The position numbers and the translations under genes are program-made. Source: Ralstonia sp. SET104 (lineage in GTDB: Bacteria; Pseudomonadota; Gammaproteobacteria; Burkholderiales; Burkholderiaceae). From it: a stretch of DNA of 64,000 bases. Each line of letters opens with the position of its first letter. The first letter of the stretch is position 1. The notes under the pieces were generated by a model, which was not told the DNA's origin, did no database searches, and was given only the letters and a program-made list of their open reading frames with translations. Location: NCBI RefSeq assembly GCF_003851545.1, contig NZ_BHVX01000003.1:124001-188000 (forward strand), read 5' to 3'. Positions 54,621-64,000 of the stretch are shown in pieces.

Positions 54621-57251
54621 TTAACTACCTTCCAAGAAGCTCTTCAGCTTGTCGGAACGGCTCGGATGACGCAGCTTGCGCAGTGCCTTCGCTTCGATCT
54701 GACGGATACGCTCGCGGGTCACGTCGAACTGCTTGCCGACCTCTTCCAGCGTGTGGTCGGTGCTCATCTCGATGCCGAAGCGCATGCGCAGCACCTTGGC
54801 TTCGCGCGGCGTCAGCGAGTCGAGCACGTCCTTCACCACGCCGCGCATGGAGCCATGCAGCGCCGCTTCGGCCGGAGCCAGCGTATTCGTATCCTCGATG
54901 AAGTCGCCCAGATGGGAGTCGTCGTCGTCACCGATCGGCGTTTCCATGGAGATCGGCTCCTTGGCGATCTTCATGATCTTGCGGATCTTGTCTTCCGGCA
55001 TTTCCATCTTCTCGGCCAGCGTTGCCGGATCCGGCTCGTTGCCGGTTTCCTGCAGAATCTGACGCGAGATGCGGTTCATCTTGTTGATCGTCTCGATCAT
55101 GTGCACCGGAATGCGGATGGTGCGCGCCTGATCGGCAATCGAGCGCGTGATGGCCTGACGGATCCACCACGTGGCATACGTCGAGAACTTGTAACCGCGG
55201 CGGTATTCGAACTTGTCCACCGCCTTCATCAGGCCGATGTTGCCTTCCTGGATCAGATCGAGGAACTGCAGACCACGGTTCGTGTACTTCTTGGCGATCG
55301 AGATCACCAGACGCAGGTTGGCCTCGGTCATCTCGCGCTTGGCCTCGCGGGCGCGGCGCTCGCCTTCCGACATCTTGCGGTTGACGTCCTTGAGTTCCGT
55401 CAGCGGCAGTACCACGCGGGCCTGCAGGTCGATCAGCTTCTGCTGCAGTTCATGCACGGCCGGCACGTTACGCTCGACGATGACGCTGTACGGCTTGCCA
55501 TCGGCCACCACGGTCTCGATCCACTTGAGATTGGTTTCGTTGCCCGGGAAGCGCGAAACGAAGTCGCCACGCGGCATGCCGCACTTGTCGACCACGATGT
55601 TCAGGATGGCGCGTTCCAGCTTGCGCACTTCGTCCACCTGGCCACGCAGCGTGTCGCACAGGCGCTCGACGTTGCGGGCCGTGAAGCGAATCGTCATCAG
55701 CTCGGCCTGGATGGCTTCCTGCGCCTTCACGTAAGGCTTGGATTTGTAGCCTTCCTTCTCAAACGCACGACGCATCTTGTCGAACTGCTCGCCGATCACG
55801 CCAAACTTGATCAGCGCCGCCTGCTTAAGCTCTTCGAGTTGACGGGCCGAAGCTGCCGCAGCGCCGGCACCTTCATCGTCCTCGTCTTCCTCTTCGTCGC
55901 CTTCCTCTGCGGCTTCCTCGTCCTCGAACTCCTCTTCTTCCTCGGCCGCAGCGGCTTCGGCTTCAGCGTTCGGGTCGATCAGGCCGTCGATGAATTCGTC
56001 GATCTTGGATTCATCGTTGGCCACGCGCTCGCCCATGGCGAGGATTTCGGAAATGGTGACCGGGCAGGCCGAGATGGCCATGACCATGTCTTTCAGGCCG
56101 GCTTCAATGCGCTTGGCGATTTCAATTTCGCCTTCGCGCGTGAGCAGCTCGACGGTGCCCATTTCGCGCATGTACATGCGCACCGGGTCGGTCGTGCGGC
56201 CAAATTCGGAGTCAACCGTCGACAGCGCGGCTTCGGCTTCTTCCTCAGCTTCTTCTTCCGTGGTCACGGAAGGCGCGTTGTCGTTCAGGAGCAGCGTTTC
56301 GGCGTCCGGGGCCTGCTCGTACACGGCAACGCCGATGTCGTTGAGCGTGGCGACCAACGTTTCCATCGACTCCACGTCGACCATGTCGTCGGGGAGGTGA
56401 TCGTTGATTTCGGCGTAGGTCAGGTAGCCGCGCGATTTGCCCAGCTTGATCAGCGCCTTGAGCTTCTGGCGGCGCGCCTCGAGCTCTTCTTCCGAACCGC
56501 CTTGCTGCGAGGCAGCGAACTCCTTGAGCAGGGCCTTTTCCTTGGCCTTGCGGTCACGGGCCTTCAGCTTTTCAGTTTTCGGTGCCGGAGCGGCGGGGGT
56601 GTCAAATTCTTCAGTCACGTCCGTGCTGCTGTCGTCTGCCTGCGTCTCTGCCTTGGGCTTGCGGCCGCGCTTCTTGGGCTCGGCCGCTGCCTCGGCGCGG
56701 GGCGCAGGAGGAGTTGTGGGAGTGGCCTCTGCCTGGGCGGTGCGCTTGGTGTCTTCCGCGGCTGCCTTGGCTGGCTTGGCTGCGGTGCTGGTACGAGCGG
56801 TACCCGTCTTGGTTGCGCTTGCGCTGGCAGGGGTCTGCTTGCTCTCGACTTCGGTTGCTTTCGATTTCGCCACGGTGGTTGTCTTGCCCTTGAGTGCGAC
56901 GGAAGCGGCTGTGCCGCCAGGTCTGGCGCTCGTGCTCATCGACGTCGAGACCTTGCCTGAGGTTGAAGATTGGATCGCGCCCTTTGTGCGCGGTGCCGGC
57001 TTAGCCGGCTTGGCAGCGACGGTGATCTCGGCGGTCTGGCGCGGCTGGGCTTTCCCCGTCTTTGCCGGCGCAGTGGCCTTGACCCCTGTCTGTGCTGCCT
57101 GCCCTATATGAGTCCGACCATTTGCGACTTTCGTCGTTCCCGCTGCGGTTTTCCCGCCTCCGGCGCCGCGCGCCGATGAGGATCGCGTGGCAGAAACAGA
57201 AGCAGGACTGGCCTTGGAACTGGCCTTCGCGGAGGTCTTCACCTTCACCAT
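54621..57251 (-). CDS. rpoD: RNA polymerase sigma factor RpoD (sigma-70)
   Basis: Primary sigma factor, 876 residues from the ATG at 57251, which has GGGGGAG eleven bases upstream. Residues about 1-215 are a Lys/Ala/Thr/Pro-rich low-complexity extension. Region 1.1 follows, then 1.2 ([16 protein letters not shown]), a non-conserved acidic segment ([18 protein letters not shown]), region 2 ([36 protein letters not shown]), region 3 and region 4 ([36 protein letters not shown]). It is 169 bp after dnaG in the macromolecular synthesis order. A TTG 14 codons upstream is a less likely start. Confidence 0.96.
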   Translation of the reverse strand: MVKVKTSAKASSKASPASVSATRSSSARGAGGGKTAAGTTKVANGRTHIGQAAQTGVKATAPAKTGKAQPRQTAEITVAAKPAKPAPRTKGAIQSSTSGKVSTSMSTSARPGGTAASVALKGKTTTVAKSKATEVESKQTPASASATKTGTARTSTAAKPAKAAAEDTKRTAQAEATPTTPPAPRAEAAAEPKKRGRKPKAETQADDSSTDVTEEFDTPAAPAPKTEKLKARDRKAKEKALLKEFAASQQGGSEEELEARRQKLKALIKLGKSRGYLTYAEINDHLPDDMVDVESMETLVATLNDIGVAVYEQAPDAETLLLNDNAPSVTTEEEAEEEAEAALSTVDSEFGRTTDPVRMYMREMGTVELLTREGEIEIAKRIEAGLKDMVMAISACPVTISEILAMGERVANDESKIDEFIDGLIDPNAEAEAAAAEEEEEFEDEEAAEEGDEEEDEDDEGAGAAAASARQLEELKQAALIKFGVIGEQFDKMRRAFEKEGYKSKPYVKAQEAIQAELMTIRFTARNVERLCDTLRGQVDEVRKLERAILNIVVDKCGMPRGDFVSRFPGNETNLKWIETVVADGKPYSVIVERNVPAVHELQQKLIDLQARVVLPLTELKDVNRKMSEGERRAREAKREMTEANLRLVISIAKKYTNRGLQFLDLIQEGNIGLMKAVDKFEYRRGYKFSTYATWWIRQAITRSIADQARTIRIPVHMIETINKMNRISRQILQETGNEPDPATLAEKMEMPEDKIRKIMKIAKEPISMETPIGDDDDSHLGDFIEDTNTLAPAEAALHGSMRGVVKDVLDSLTPREAKVLRMRFGIEMSTDHTLEEVGKQFDVTRERIRQIEAKALRKLRHPSRSDKLKSFLEGS

Positions 57252-57305
57252 GGGCACGCTCACTCCCCCAAAAATGGGAAAAAGGTCTTGCAATCCAAAC
57301 CGGCT

Positions 57306-57335
57306 ATTCTAGCACGCCAGACCAAGCCGGTCTAA
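57306..57335 (-). promoter_or_regulatory. Candidate sigma-70 promoter for rpoD
   Basis: Minus strand TTAGAC, 18 bp, TAGAAT, in the 169-bp gap between dnaG and rpoD. It would give a leader of about 50 bases and let rpoD be transcribed independently of dnaG. Confidence 0.45.
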
Positions 57336-57420
57336 ACGAAAATCGGGTTTTCGCCTGAAAAATCAAGGGGCTACCCGCAATTGCCCGCCCCGCTTGGAGC
57401 TTCGCTCTGCGGCGTATGCG

Positions 57421-59232
57421 CTACACGAGCTGCCGGCGGCGGCTGATTTCGCCCACCAGCCAGCGCATGCGCTCCTTGTCATCGTCGCCGGCATGGCCGG
57501 CTTCCATCTTGCGTTGCAGCATTTCCAGCTCACGCTTGAGTGGCTCGGCAAGCATCTTTTGTACGGCGGTATCGAATTCAGAAGTGGCCGGCTCCAGCTC
57601 AATATCGTCTTGGAGCACGGCGGTACGCAGCCCGGCGAAAGCTTCTGCGTAAGGCGTCTGACCCAAACGCTCGACAAAGGCCCCGAAGTGCACCTCGGGG
57701 CCTGCAGCATCGCATTCGGCCAGTAGCCCCGCCAATACCTCACCTTGGGGCAATTGGGGCGCAGTCAACTGGCCGCGAGCATCGGCATCGAGCCGCGCCG
57801 CCAGTGCGGGATAGCGCATCAGCAAACGGAGCACCTTCTGCTCCAATGCCGTGGGTGCGGTGCGCGCCACGCGGGGGCGCTTCTGCGTCATGCGGCCCGC
57901 TTGCGCGGGGTCGCTGCGCAGGCCGCACAGCGCTTCGATGTCGGCGGGCGTCGTGCCGGTCATGTCAGCCAGGCCGCGCACGATCTGCAAGCGCAGGCCA
58001 CCGGCGGGCATGGCGGTCAGCAGCGGCTTGGCTTCGTATTGCGCGCGGGCACGCCCCTCGGGCTGGCGCAGGTCGAGGTCTTCGGTCACGGCCTGCAGCA
58101 GGAAGCGCGACAGCGGCATCGCGTTATGGACTTCGCGCGCGAAAGCTTCAGTGCCCTCTTCGCGGACAAAGCTGTCCGGATCGTGCTCAGAGGGCAGAAA
58201 GAGGAACTTGATGGTCTTGTTGTCGGTGGCGTGCGGCAGGCACGCTTCCAGCGCGCGGCGCGCGGCACGGCGCCCGGCCGAATCCCCGTCGAACGAGAAG
58301 ATAACGGTATCGACCTGCCGCAACAGCTTCTGCACGTGGATCGGCGTACAGGCCGTACCGAGCGTCGCCACGGCATTGGCAAAGCCGAGCTGCGCCAGCG
58401 CGACCACGTCCATATAGCCTTCCACGACCAGCACATAGTCGAACTCGCGGATGGCATTGCGCGCCTCGAACAGGCCGTACAGCTCGGTGCCCTTGCTGAA
58501 CAGCGGCGTCTCGGGCGAGTTGAGGTATTTCGGCTCGCCTTGCCCCAGCACCCGGCCGCCAAAGCCGATCACCACGCCCTTGGTATTGCGGATCGGGAAC
58601 ATGATGCGATCGCGAAAGCGGTCATAGCGGCGGTGCGAGCCGTCGGCGGACGTCTTCTCGCTTTCGATGACGAGGCCCGCTTCGATGAGCGGCCCGGCAG
58701 TGGCATCTTCGCGATACGGGCCGAACACGCCTTCGAGCGACTGCCAGTCGTCAGGCGCATAGCCGAGGCCAAAGTGTGCGGCAATCTCGCCGGTCAGGCC
58801 ACGGCCCTTGAGGTACTGGATGGCGTTGGGGGCGCTGCGCAGTTGCTTGCGATAGTGATCGCACGCGCGGGACATGATGTCACCGAGCGCGACCGTTTTG
58901 GCCTGCTGCTCGGCGCGAGCGGCAGGCGGCAAGCCGCCACGCTCTTCGGGCACCACCATGCCGACGGACTGCGCGAGGTCCTTGATGGCCTCCACATACG
59001 ACTGCCCCGAAAATTCCATCAGAAAGCCGATGGCCGAGCCGTGGGCGCCACAGCCGAAGCAGTGATAGAACTGCTTGGTGGGCGACACCGAGAACGACGG
59101 CGACTTCTCGTTATGGAACGGGCACAGCCCCATGAAGTTGGCGCCGCCCTTCTTCAATTGCACGTAACGGCCCACCACGTCGACGATATCGACGCGGTTG
59201 AGCAGGTCGTCAATGAACGGCTGCGGGATCAC
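57421..59232 (-). CDS. dnaG: DNA primase
   Basis: Synthesises RNA primers at the fork; 603 residues. The zinc-binding domain has C37-x2-H40 and C58-x2-C61 (in GLCPFHNEKSPSF and YHCFGC). The RNA polymerase core contains GRGLTGEIAAHFGLGYAPD and RDRIMFPIRNTKGVVIGFGGRVLG, and the TOPRIM motif is VVEGYMDVVAL. The C-terminal DnaB-binding domain follows. The start is a GTG at 59232. It is 40 bp downstream of yqeY. Confidence 0.96.
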   Translation of the reverse strand: MIPQPFIDDLLNRVDIVDVVGRYVQLKKGGANFMGLCPFHNEKSPSFSVSPTKQFYHCFGCGAHGSAIGFLMEFSGQSYVEAIKDLAQSVGMVVPEERGGLPPAARAEQQAKTVALGDIMSRACDHYRKQLRSAPNAIQYLKGRGLTGEIAAHFGLGYAPDDWQSLEGVFGPYREDATAGPLIEAGLVIESEKTSADGSHRRYDRFRDRIMFPIRNTKGVVIGFGGRVLGQGEPKYLNSPETPLFSKGTELYGLFEARNAIREFDYVLVVEGYMDVVALAQLGFANAVATLGTACTPIHVQKLLRQVDTVIFSFDGDSAGRRAARRALEACLPHATDNKTIKFLFLPSEHDPDSFVREEGTEAFAREVHNAMPLSRFLLQAVTEDLDLRQPEGRARAQYEAKPLLTAMPAGGLRLQIVRGLADMTGTTPADIEALCGLRSDPAQAGRMTQKRPRVARTAPTALEQKVLRLLMRYPALAARLDADARGQLTAPQLPQGEVLAGLLAECDAAGPEVHFGAFVERLGQTPYAEAFAGLRTAVLQDDIELEPATSEFDTAVQKMLAEPLKRELEMLQRKMEAGHAGDDDKERMRWLVGEISRRRQLV

Positions 59233-59272
59233 GCGGAGTGCGTCCCTTCGGGGTTGGGAGTTTGAAAGGAAA

Positions 59273-59731
59273 TCAGGCGCCGGCCAGGACGGCCTTGACG
59301 CGTGCCGAGACTTGCGTCATGTCGGCACGGCCGGCCAGGGAGGGCTTGAGGATACCCATCACCTTGCCCATATCTTGCGGGCCGGCGGCACCGGCCTTGG
59401 CCACAGCGTCGCGCACAGCGGCGTCGACCTCAGCTTCTGACAGTTGCGCGGGCATATAGACCTGCAGCACGGTCACCTCTGCGGCCTCCTTGGCGACGAG
59501 ATCGTCACGGCCGGCTTGCTCGAATGCGGCGATGGAATCCTTGCGCTGCTTGACCATCTTGTCGATCACGGCCAACACGGCAGCGTCATCCAACTCGATA
59601 CGCTCATCCACCTCGCGCTGTTTGATTGCGGCCTGCAACAAACGGATCGTGCCCAGACGGTCCGTTTCCTTGGCGCGCATGGCGGCCTTCATGTCTTCCG
59701 TGATCTGTGCCTTGAGGGACAACTGCGACAT
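59273..59731 (-). CDS. GatB/YqeY domain protein
   Basis: A 152-residue YqeY-family protein: MSQLSLKAQITEDMKAAMRAKE, RLGTIRLLQAAIKQREVD, and the C-terminal GKVMGILKPSLAGRADMTQVS, which resembles the tail domain of GatB. It is the usual gene before dnaG in this group. A role in tRNA amidation is suspected but unproven. The start at 59731 avoids a leader with no similarity. Confidence 0.93.
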   Translation of the reverse strand: MSQLSLKAQITEDMKAAMRAKETDRLGTIRLLQAAIKQREVDERIELDDAAVLAVIDKMVKQRKDSIAAFEQAGRDDLVAKEAAEVTVLQVYMPAQLSEAEVDAAVRDAVAKAGAAGPQDMGKVMGILKPSLAGRADMTQVSARVKAVLAGA

Positions 59732-59855
59732 TCCGAACTCCGATAAACGGCAAAACCCGCTCGGGCGGCTGACCCCAGCGGGTTGCAAACTTGGAAAAAT
59801 GGGTCACTGATCGTAGCACAGAACCAAAACAGTTCCAGGGCTGATCAGTGGGGGG

Positions 59856-61079
59856 TCAGCGTGCGGACGCGGCCTCCCCCGCCGCCACGGCCGAAGCCCA
59901 CGCCCACTGGAAGTTATAGCCGCCCAGCCAGCCCGTCACGTCGACCACCTCGCCGATGAAGTACAGACCGGGCGCAGATTGCGCCTCCATGGTGGCGGAC
60001 GACAGCGCGCGGGTATCGACACCGCCACGCGTCACTTCGGCCTTGCGGTAGCCCTCGCTGCCGGATGGCGTGAGTTCCCACCGGTTAAGTGCGCCGCCCA
60101 GCGTGCGCAGTACCTTGTCCGGCAACTCAGCAATCGGCGCCTGGGGGTTGGCGCCATGCGTGGCACACCATGCCTGTGCGACACGCTCCGGCAGGCGCTG
60201 CGCCAGCACCGTCCCGAGCTGCTTGCGCGAGCCGGATTTCTCGTCGCATAGCCACTGCGGCGCATCCGTGTCCGGCAGCAGGTTGATGACGAGCGGTTGG
60301 CCCGCGTTCCAGAAGCTGGAGATTTGCAGCACAGCCGGGCCAGACAAGCCGCGGTGCGTGAGCAGCAAGTCTTCGCGGAACGTCATAGCACCGCCCTTGC
60401 GGCCCCCCTTGCCCGCAGGCTGTGCAACGGCCACGTCCACTTCCATCGACACCCCCGACAGTACCGAGAACGGCGCCCAATGCTCGGCGTTAAAGGTGAG
60501 CGGCACCAAGGCGGGGTGCGTCTCAACAATCTTTAGCCCGAACTGCCGCGCAATGCGATACCCGAAATCCGTCGCGCCGATCTTGGGAATGGACAAGCCA
60601 CCCGTGGCGATCACCAGCTTGCTCGCGACGATCTCGCCCGCGCTGGTCAACAGACGGTAGGCATCGCCGTCCTTGCCTACCTCCGCGACCGAACAACCGG
60701 TACGCCAGACAACGTTGCCCCTCTCGCACTCGACTTCAAGCATGCGGATGATGTCTTCCGCGCTGTCGTCGCAAAAGAGCTGGCCCTTGTGCTTTTCGTG
60801 ATACGCAATGCGGTAGCTGGAAATGAGGCTGATGAAATCCTGCGCCGTGTACCGTGCCAGCGCCGAACGGCAGAAATGCGGGTTGTTCGACAGATAATTG
60901 GCCGGCGCCGCGTTGACGTTGGTGAAGTTGCAGCGGCCGCCGCCGGAGATGCGGATTTTCTCTGCGAGCCTGGTCGCATGGTCGATCAGCACCACGCGTG
61001 CGCCGCGCTGCCCGGCCACGGCCGCGCACATCATCCCGGCCGCGCCCGCGCCGATCACCGCTACATCGCACCGCATCAT
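59856..61079 (-). CDS. NAD(P)/FAD-dependent oxidoreductase, HI0933 (YhiN) family
   Basis: Flavoprotein of 407 residues. The FAD motif is VAVIGAGAAGMMCAAVAGQRGARVVLID, followed by EKIRISGGGRCNFTN, the HI0933 signature, ATGGLSIPKIGATDFGYRIARQFG, and the C-terminal SATMEAQSAPGLYFIGEVVDVTGWLGGYNFQWAWASA. The start could also be Met2. It lies 125 bp before yqeY and is divergent from tsaD. Substrate and role are unknown. Confidence 0.9.
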   Translation of the reverse strand: MMRCDVAVIGAGAAGMMCAAVAGQRGARVVLIDHATRLAEKIRISGGGRCNFTNVNAAPANYLSNNPHFCRSALARYTAQDFISLISSYRIAYHEKHKGQLFCDDSAEDIIRMLEVECERGNVVWRTGCSVAEVGKDGDAYRLLTSAGEIVASKLVIATGGLSIPKIGATDFGYRIARQFGLKIVETHPALVPLTFNAEHWAPFSVLSGVSMEVDVAVAQPAGKGGRKGGAMTFREDLLLTHRGLSGPAVLQISSFWNAGQPLVINLLPDTDAPQWLCDEKSGSRKQLGTVLAQRLPERVAQAWCATHGANPQAPIAELPDKVLRTLGGALNRWELTPSGSEGYRKAEVTRGGVDTRALSSATMEAQSAPGLYFIGEVVDVTGWLGGYNFQWAWASAVAAGEAASAR

Positions 61080-61184
61080 GATCGCTGCGCTCGCCTCTAT
61101 GCTTGAAAACCGCGCATTTTAACTTGTGCTATCTTCGTCGGCCTTTCCATTGCAATTCCTCACGCCCCGGCGTTCTTATTTGCC

Positions 61185-62228
61185 ATGCTGGTCCTCGGCA
61201 TCGAATCCTCCTGTGACGAAACCGGTGTCGCGCTGTATGACACGGATGCCGGTCTGCGCGCGCACGCGCTGTACTCGCAGATCGCCATGCACCGCGAATA
61301 CGGCGGCGTGGTGCCCGAATTGGCCTCGCGCGATCACATCCGACGCGTAATTCCGCTGCTGGAAGAAGTGCTCGGCAAGGCCGTCGCTACACGCGCGGAC
61401 ATCGACGCTATCGCTTATACGAAAGGCCCCGGGCTGGCCGGCGCGCTGCTGGTGGGCGCCTCGGTGGCCAATGCGCTGGCCTTTGCGCTGGGCCGGCCGC
61501 TCGTCGGCGTGCACCACTTGGAGGGGCATCTGCTCTCGCCTCTGCTGGAAGCGGAGCGGCCTGAGTTTCCGTTTCTGGCGCTGCTCGTCTCGGGCGGGCA
61601 CACGCAACTGATGCGCGTCGATGCGGTTGGCCAGTACACGCTGCTCGGCGAGACGCTCGACGATGCCGCTGGCGAGGCTTTCGACAAGACCGCCAAGCTG
61701 CTCGGCCTGGGCTACCCCGGCGGCCCCGCCGTCTCACGCCTGGCTGAATTCGGCAACCCGGGTGTGTTCGACCTGCCCCGGCCGATGCTGCATTCGGGCA
61801 ACTTCGATTTCTCGTTCGCGGGCCTGAAAACGGCGGTGCTCACGCAGGTGCGCAAGCTCAACCTGACTGACAGCGAAACCTGCTACCAGCCGCGCGCCGA
61901 CCTGGCCCGTGCGTTTGTCGATGCCATTGTCGAAGTTCTCGTCAAGAAGACACTACGTGCCGCGCGCGAGCATGGCCTCAAGCGCATCGTCGTGGCTGGC
62001 GGCGTGGGTGCCAACCGCCAATTGCGCGAAGGCCTGAACGCCGAAGGCAAGAAGCGTGGCCTGCGCGTGTACTACCCCGACCTGCAGTTCTGTACCGATA
62101 ACGGCGCAATGATCGCCTTTGCCGGCGCCATGCGGCTCCAGGCCGACCCAACGCAAGTGCAGGACGGCTACGGCTACGGCGTCACGCCGCGCTGGGATCT
62201 GGAAGACATCCGCATCCGGCAAGCATGA
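61185..62228 (+). CDS. tsaD: tRNA N6-adenosine threonylcarbamoyltransferase
   Basis: Transfers threonylcarbamoyl to A37 of tRNAs reading ANN codons (t6A), with TsaB and TsaE. The 347 residues show [19 protein letters not shown], the metal site H111-HLEG-H115 (GVHHLEGH), [10 protein letters not shown] and the C-terminal [19 protein letters not shown]. Monocistronic, with a terminator shared with convergent folE2. Confidence 0.97.
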   Translation: MLVLGIESSCDETGVALYDTDAGLRAHALYSQIAMHREYGGVVPELASRDHIRRVIPLLEEVLGKAVATRADIDAIAYTKGPGLAGALLVGASVANALAFALGRPLVGVHHLEGHLLSPLLEAERPEFPFLALLVSGGHTQLMRVDAVGQYTLLGETLDDAAGEAFDKTAKLLGLGYPGGPAVSRLAEFGNPGVFDLPRPMLHSGNFDFSFAGLKTAVLTQVRKLNLTDSETCYQPRADLARAFVDAIVEVLVKKTLRAAREHGLKRIVVAGGVGANRQLREGLNAEGKKRGLRVYYPDLQFCTDNGAMIAFAGAMRLQADPTQVQDGYGYGVTPRWDLEDIRIRQA

Positions 62229-62260
62229 AAAAAGCCGCTCGATTTGAGCGGCTTTTTGTT
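62228..62260. terminator. Bidirectional terminator between tsaD and folE2
   Basis: AAAAAGCCGCTC pairs with GAGCGGCTTTTT around GATTT, directly after the tsaD stop. The U-tracts on both strands fit convergent termination. Confidence 0.92.
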
Positions 62261-62274
62261 GGGCGCGACGTCGA

Positions 62275-63081
62275 TTACTTATCGGTGCGCTTGTCGTGCT
62301 CGATCAGCGCATAGGCGCTATGGTTGTGGATCGACTCGAAGTTCTCGGCCTCCAGCGTATAAGCGACGATGCGGTCGTCCTGGTTCAGGCGCATCGCGAT
62401 ATCGCGCACCAGGTCTTCCACGAACTTCGGGTTCTCGTACGCGCGCTCGGTCACAAACTTCTCGTCCGGGCGCTTGAGCAGGCCCCACAGTTCGCACGAA
62501 GCTTCTTCTTCGGCCATGCGGATCAGCGATTCGACCGGCGTGTCGGCCGCCAGCTCGGCATCGATCGTGATGTGCGAGCGCTGGTTGTGCGCGCCGTACT
62601 GCGAGATCTTCTTCGAACACGGGCACAAGCTCGTCACGGGCACCAGCGCCTTGACACGAACCTTGGTATGGCCGTCACGCACTTCGCCGATCATCGTCAC
62701 TTCATAGTCCATCAGCGACTGCACGCCCGACACCGGGGCCGTCTTGCTGACGAAATACGGGAAATGGACTTCGATGCGGCCGGCATCTGCTTCCAGCTTT
62801 TCCAGCATTTTTTCCAGCAGGAGCTGGAACTGGGCCAGATTCAGCGGTTCGCGCTCTTCTTCGAGCAGCGCAACGAAGCGCGACATATGCGTGCCCTTCT
62901 GGTCTGCCGGAAGGTGCACATCGAGGTTGTATGTACCCACGGTGTTCTGCACGCCCGACGGCGTTTGCAGCGACATCGGATAACGCACGCCGCGCACGCC
63001 CACGCGTTGAATGGGGATCTGGCGGGTATCGTGGCTGGACTGCACGTCCGGCATCGCGAAAGCCGGGTTCATATCGTTCAT
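62275..63081 (-). CDS. folE2: GTP cyclohydrolase I, type IB (FolE2)
   Basis: Zinc-independent GTP cyclohydrolase that starts folate (and queuosine precursor) synthesis; FolE2 can use other metals. It has 268 residues with [49 protein letters not shown] (catalytic Cys region) and [17 protein letters not shown]. Members are often zinc-repressed by Zur, but I see no clear Zur box in the 250-bp upstream gap. Its presence alongside gluQ fits a queuosine-making cell. Confidence 0.95.
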   Translation of the reverse strand: MNDMNPAFAMPDVQSSHDTRQIPIQRVGVRGVRYPMSLQTPSGVQNTVGTYNLDVHLPADQKGTHMSRFVALLEEEREPLNLAQFQLLLEKMLEKLEADAGRIEVHFPYFVSKTAPVSGVQSLMDYEVTMIGEVRDGHTKVRVKALVPVTSLCPCSKKISQYGAHNQRSHITIDAELAADTPVESLIRMAEEEASCELWGLLKRPDEKFVTERAYENPKFVEDLVRDIAMRLNQDDRIVAYTLEAENFESIHNHSAYALIEHDKRTDK

Positions 63082-63271
63082 GATCGGTTTCCTTTACGGT
63101 CGCCCGGCCATCGCAGTCGGCCGAAACGCAACGAGTGTGAAACCGCGGAACCTGGCTGACGGTGACCACCCCTCAAGTGATCAAATCAACCCATCCCGCG
63201 ACTGCGCACACAATTCACAAATAAGACTGGCGGAGTGTAAAAGAAATTTCCCACCTCTGCAGTCAACTACT

Positions 63272-63298
63272 CAAACCCGCGGATGCAATGCGGGTGAT
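63272..63298 (-). terminator. Weak hairpin after dxs
   Basis: ACCCGC pairs with GCGGGT around nine bases, about 36 bp past the dxs stop on the minus strand. Only TTTGAG follows, so the terminator call is weak. Confidence 0.4.
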
Positions 63299-63331
63299 TG
63301 ATTCTGCCTATGATTCGGCGCTGCAAGTGCT

Positions 63332-64000
63332 TCAGGCGACACGCGGCGCCGCGGCGCGCGGCTGCACGGCAAAGCGCTCCCGGATGGAGGCGAGGATGCC
63401 ATTGGCATCGAGCCCGCACTGCGCCAGTAGCGCGGCGTGATCGCCATGATCGACAAAGCGATCGGGCAGCCCCAGTTGCAGCACGGGCGTTGCCACACCA
63501 GCAGCAGCCAGTGCCTCCAGGCAGGCGCTGCCGGCGCCGCCCATCACGCAGCCCTCTTCCACCGTGACGACGTAATCGTGTGTGCGCGCCATTTCCTGCA
63601 CGCAGGCCACGTCGAGCGGCTTGACGAAGCGCATGTTGACAACGGTCGCGTCCAAACGCTCGGCCGCCGCCGACGCGGGCGCAACCATCGAACCGAACGC
63701 CAGAATCGCAACGCGCTGGCCCACCGGGGCGGTGGAAGCGCGGCGTACTTCGGCCTTGCCCAAAGGCAGCGGCTCCAACGTCGGCTGCACCGTCACGCCC
63801 GTACCGGCGCCACGCGGATAACGCACTGCCGTCGGGCAATCCTGCGCAAAAGCCGTGTTCAGGAGCTGGCGGCATTCGTTCTCGTCAGCCGGCGTCATCA
63901 CCATCATGTTGGGGATGCAGCGCAGGTACGCAATGTCATACGCGCCGGCATGCGTTGCACCGTCTGCGCCGACCAGGCCAGCGCGATCCAGGGCGAACAC
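63332..64000 (-). CDS. dxs: 1-deoxy-D-xylulose-5-phosphate synthase, C-terminal part
   Basis: The first enzyme of the MEP isoprenoid pathway, cut by the right window edge: only the last 222 residues are here. The visible part has the transketolase Pyr-domain segment [28 protein letters not shown] and [11 protein letters not shown], then [10 protein letters not shown] and the C-terminal domain with [19 protein letters not shown] and [11 protein letters not shown]. The thiamine-binding N-terminal half lies outside the window. It reads towards folE2 on the same strand, 250 bp away. Confidence 0.95.
   Translation of the reverse strand: MFALDRAGLVGADGATHAGAYDIAYLRCIPNMMVMTPADENECRQLLNTAFAQDCPTAVRYPRGAGTGVTVQPTLEPLPLGKAEVRRASTAPVGQRVAILAFGSMVAPASAAAERLDATVVNMRFVKPLDVACVQEMARTHDYVVTVEEGCVMGGAGSACLEALAAAGVATPVLQLGLPDRFVDHGDHAALLAQCGLDANGILASIRERFAVQPRAAAPRVA

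Noticed and set aside
54666-56960. 764-codon antisense frame across rpoD
   Set aside because: Mirror of the Lys/Ala- and Glu-rich repeats of RpoD; no ribosome-binding site or recognisable domain.
59732-59855. rpsU (S21) gene
   Set aside because: The gap is too short for about 70 codons and no S21-like basic peptide is seen on either strand.
63082-63331. Zur box or folate riboswitch before folE2
   Set aside because: No convincing palindrome or riboswitch core was seen; only a weak promoter-like TTGACT lies in the gap.
1-64000. CRISPR arrays, insertion sequences, prophage or integrase genes
   Set aside because: No regularly spaced repeats, transposase, integrase or phage genes were found; the three-copy repeat is dispersed and not spacer-separated.

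Overview
The window is GC-rich, densely coded chromosome from a beta-proteobacterium of the Burkholderiaceae. Protein types, gene orders and repeated TACAAT-type -10 boxes look most like Ralstonia (pickettii/insidiosa/mannitolilytica side rather than the plant pathogens). That genus call is recognition, not a computed match. I see no insertion sequence, prophage, integrase or CRISPR array. Almost everything is core or metabolic chromosome; many starts sit on 4-bp ATGA overlaps and convergent pairs share hairpin terminators.

Layout. 1-7 kb: a membrane-anchored hypothetical protein, then a minus-strand 5-oxoproline (pyroglutamate) locus: pxpB-pxpC-pxpA (ATP-dependent 5-oxoprolinase), DUF969 and DUF979 membrane proteins, an orphan TRAP-type binding protein and pcp (pyroglutamyl peptidase). 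7-14 kb: a Bcr/CflA efflux pump and a four-gene BMP-family nucleoside ABC importer. 14-17 kb: a minus-strand group of EamA exporter, degenerate SDR, methylglyoxal synthase and quinone oxidoreductase. 17-20 kb: NCS1 nucleobase transporter and upp (pyrimidine salvage). 20-29 kb: HerA-like ATPase, YebC, purD, and a housekeeping run hemF-nadD-rsfS-rlmH-maf-rng. 29-36 kb: lipid A flippase msbA and an LPS-core cluster (five glycan genes). 36-41 kb: dnaE divergent from trhO, with a 41-residue lipoprotein gene coupled to trhO. 41-47 kb: WrbA-like flavoprotein, pirin, LysR regulator, gluQ, rhlE and an oxygen-binding di-iron protein behind an FNR-type box. 47-54 kb: a TetR-controlled locus of acyl-CoA synthetase, a single-chain acyl-CoA carboxylase (biotin carboxylase, biotinyl and carboxyltransferase domains in one 1105-residue chain) and an orphan LivK-type binding protein. 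54-61 kb: an unusual tRNA with a CAU anticodon and a long variable arm, then rpoD, dnaG and yqeY (macromolecular synthesis genes without rpsU). 61-64 kb: HI0933-family flavoprotein, tsaD, folE2 and the C-terminal part of dxs, cut by the window edge.

Most notable points: the CAU tRNA with type II architecture and a swapped 8/14 pair; the pxp locus in which an orphan TRAP binding protein accompanies DUF969/DUF979; the TetR-acyl-CoA synthetase-single-chain carboxylase-binding protein locus; an FNR-like site before the di-iron protein; and a three-copy intergenic repeat of about 95 bp. Start codons were chosen by ribosome-binding site, overlap and family length, so several differ from the longest open frame.
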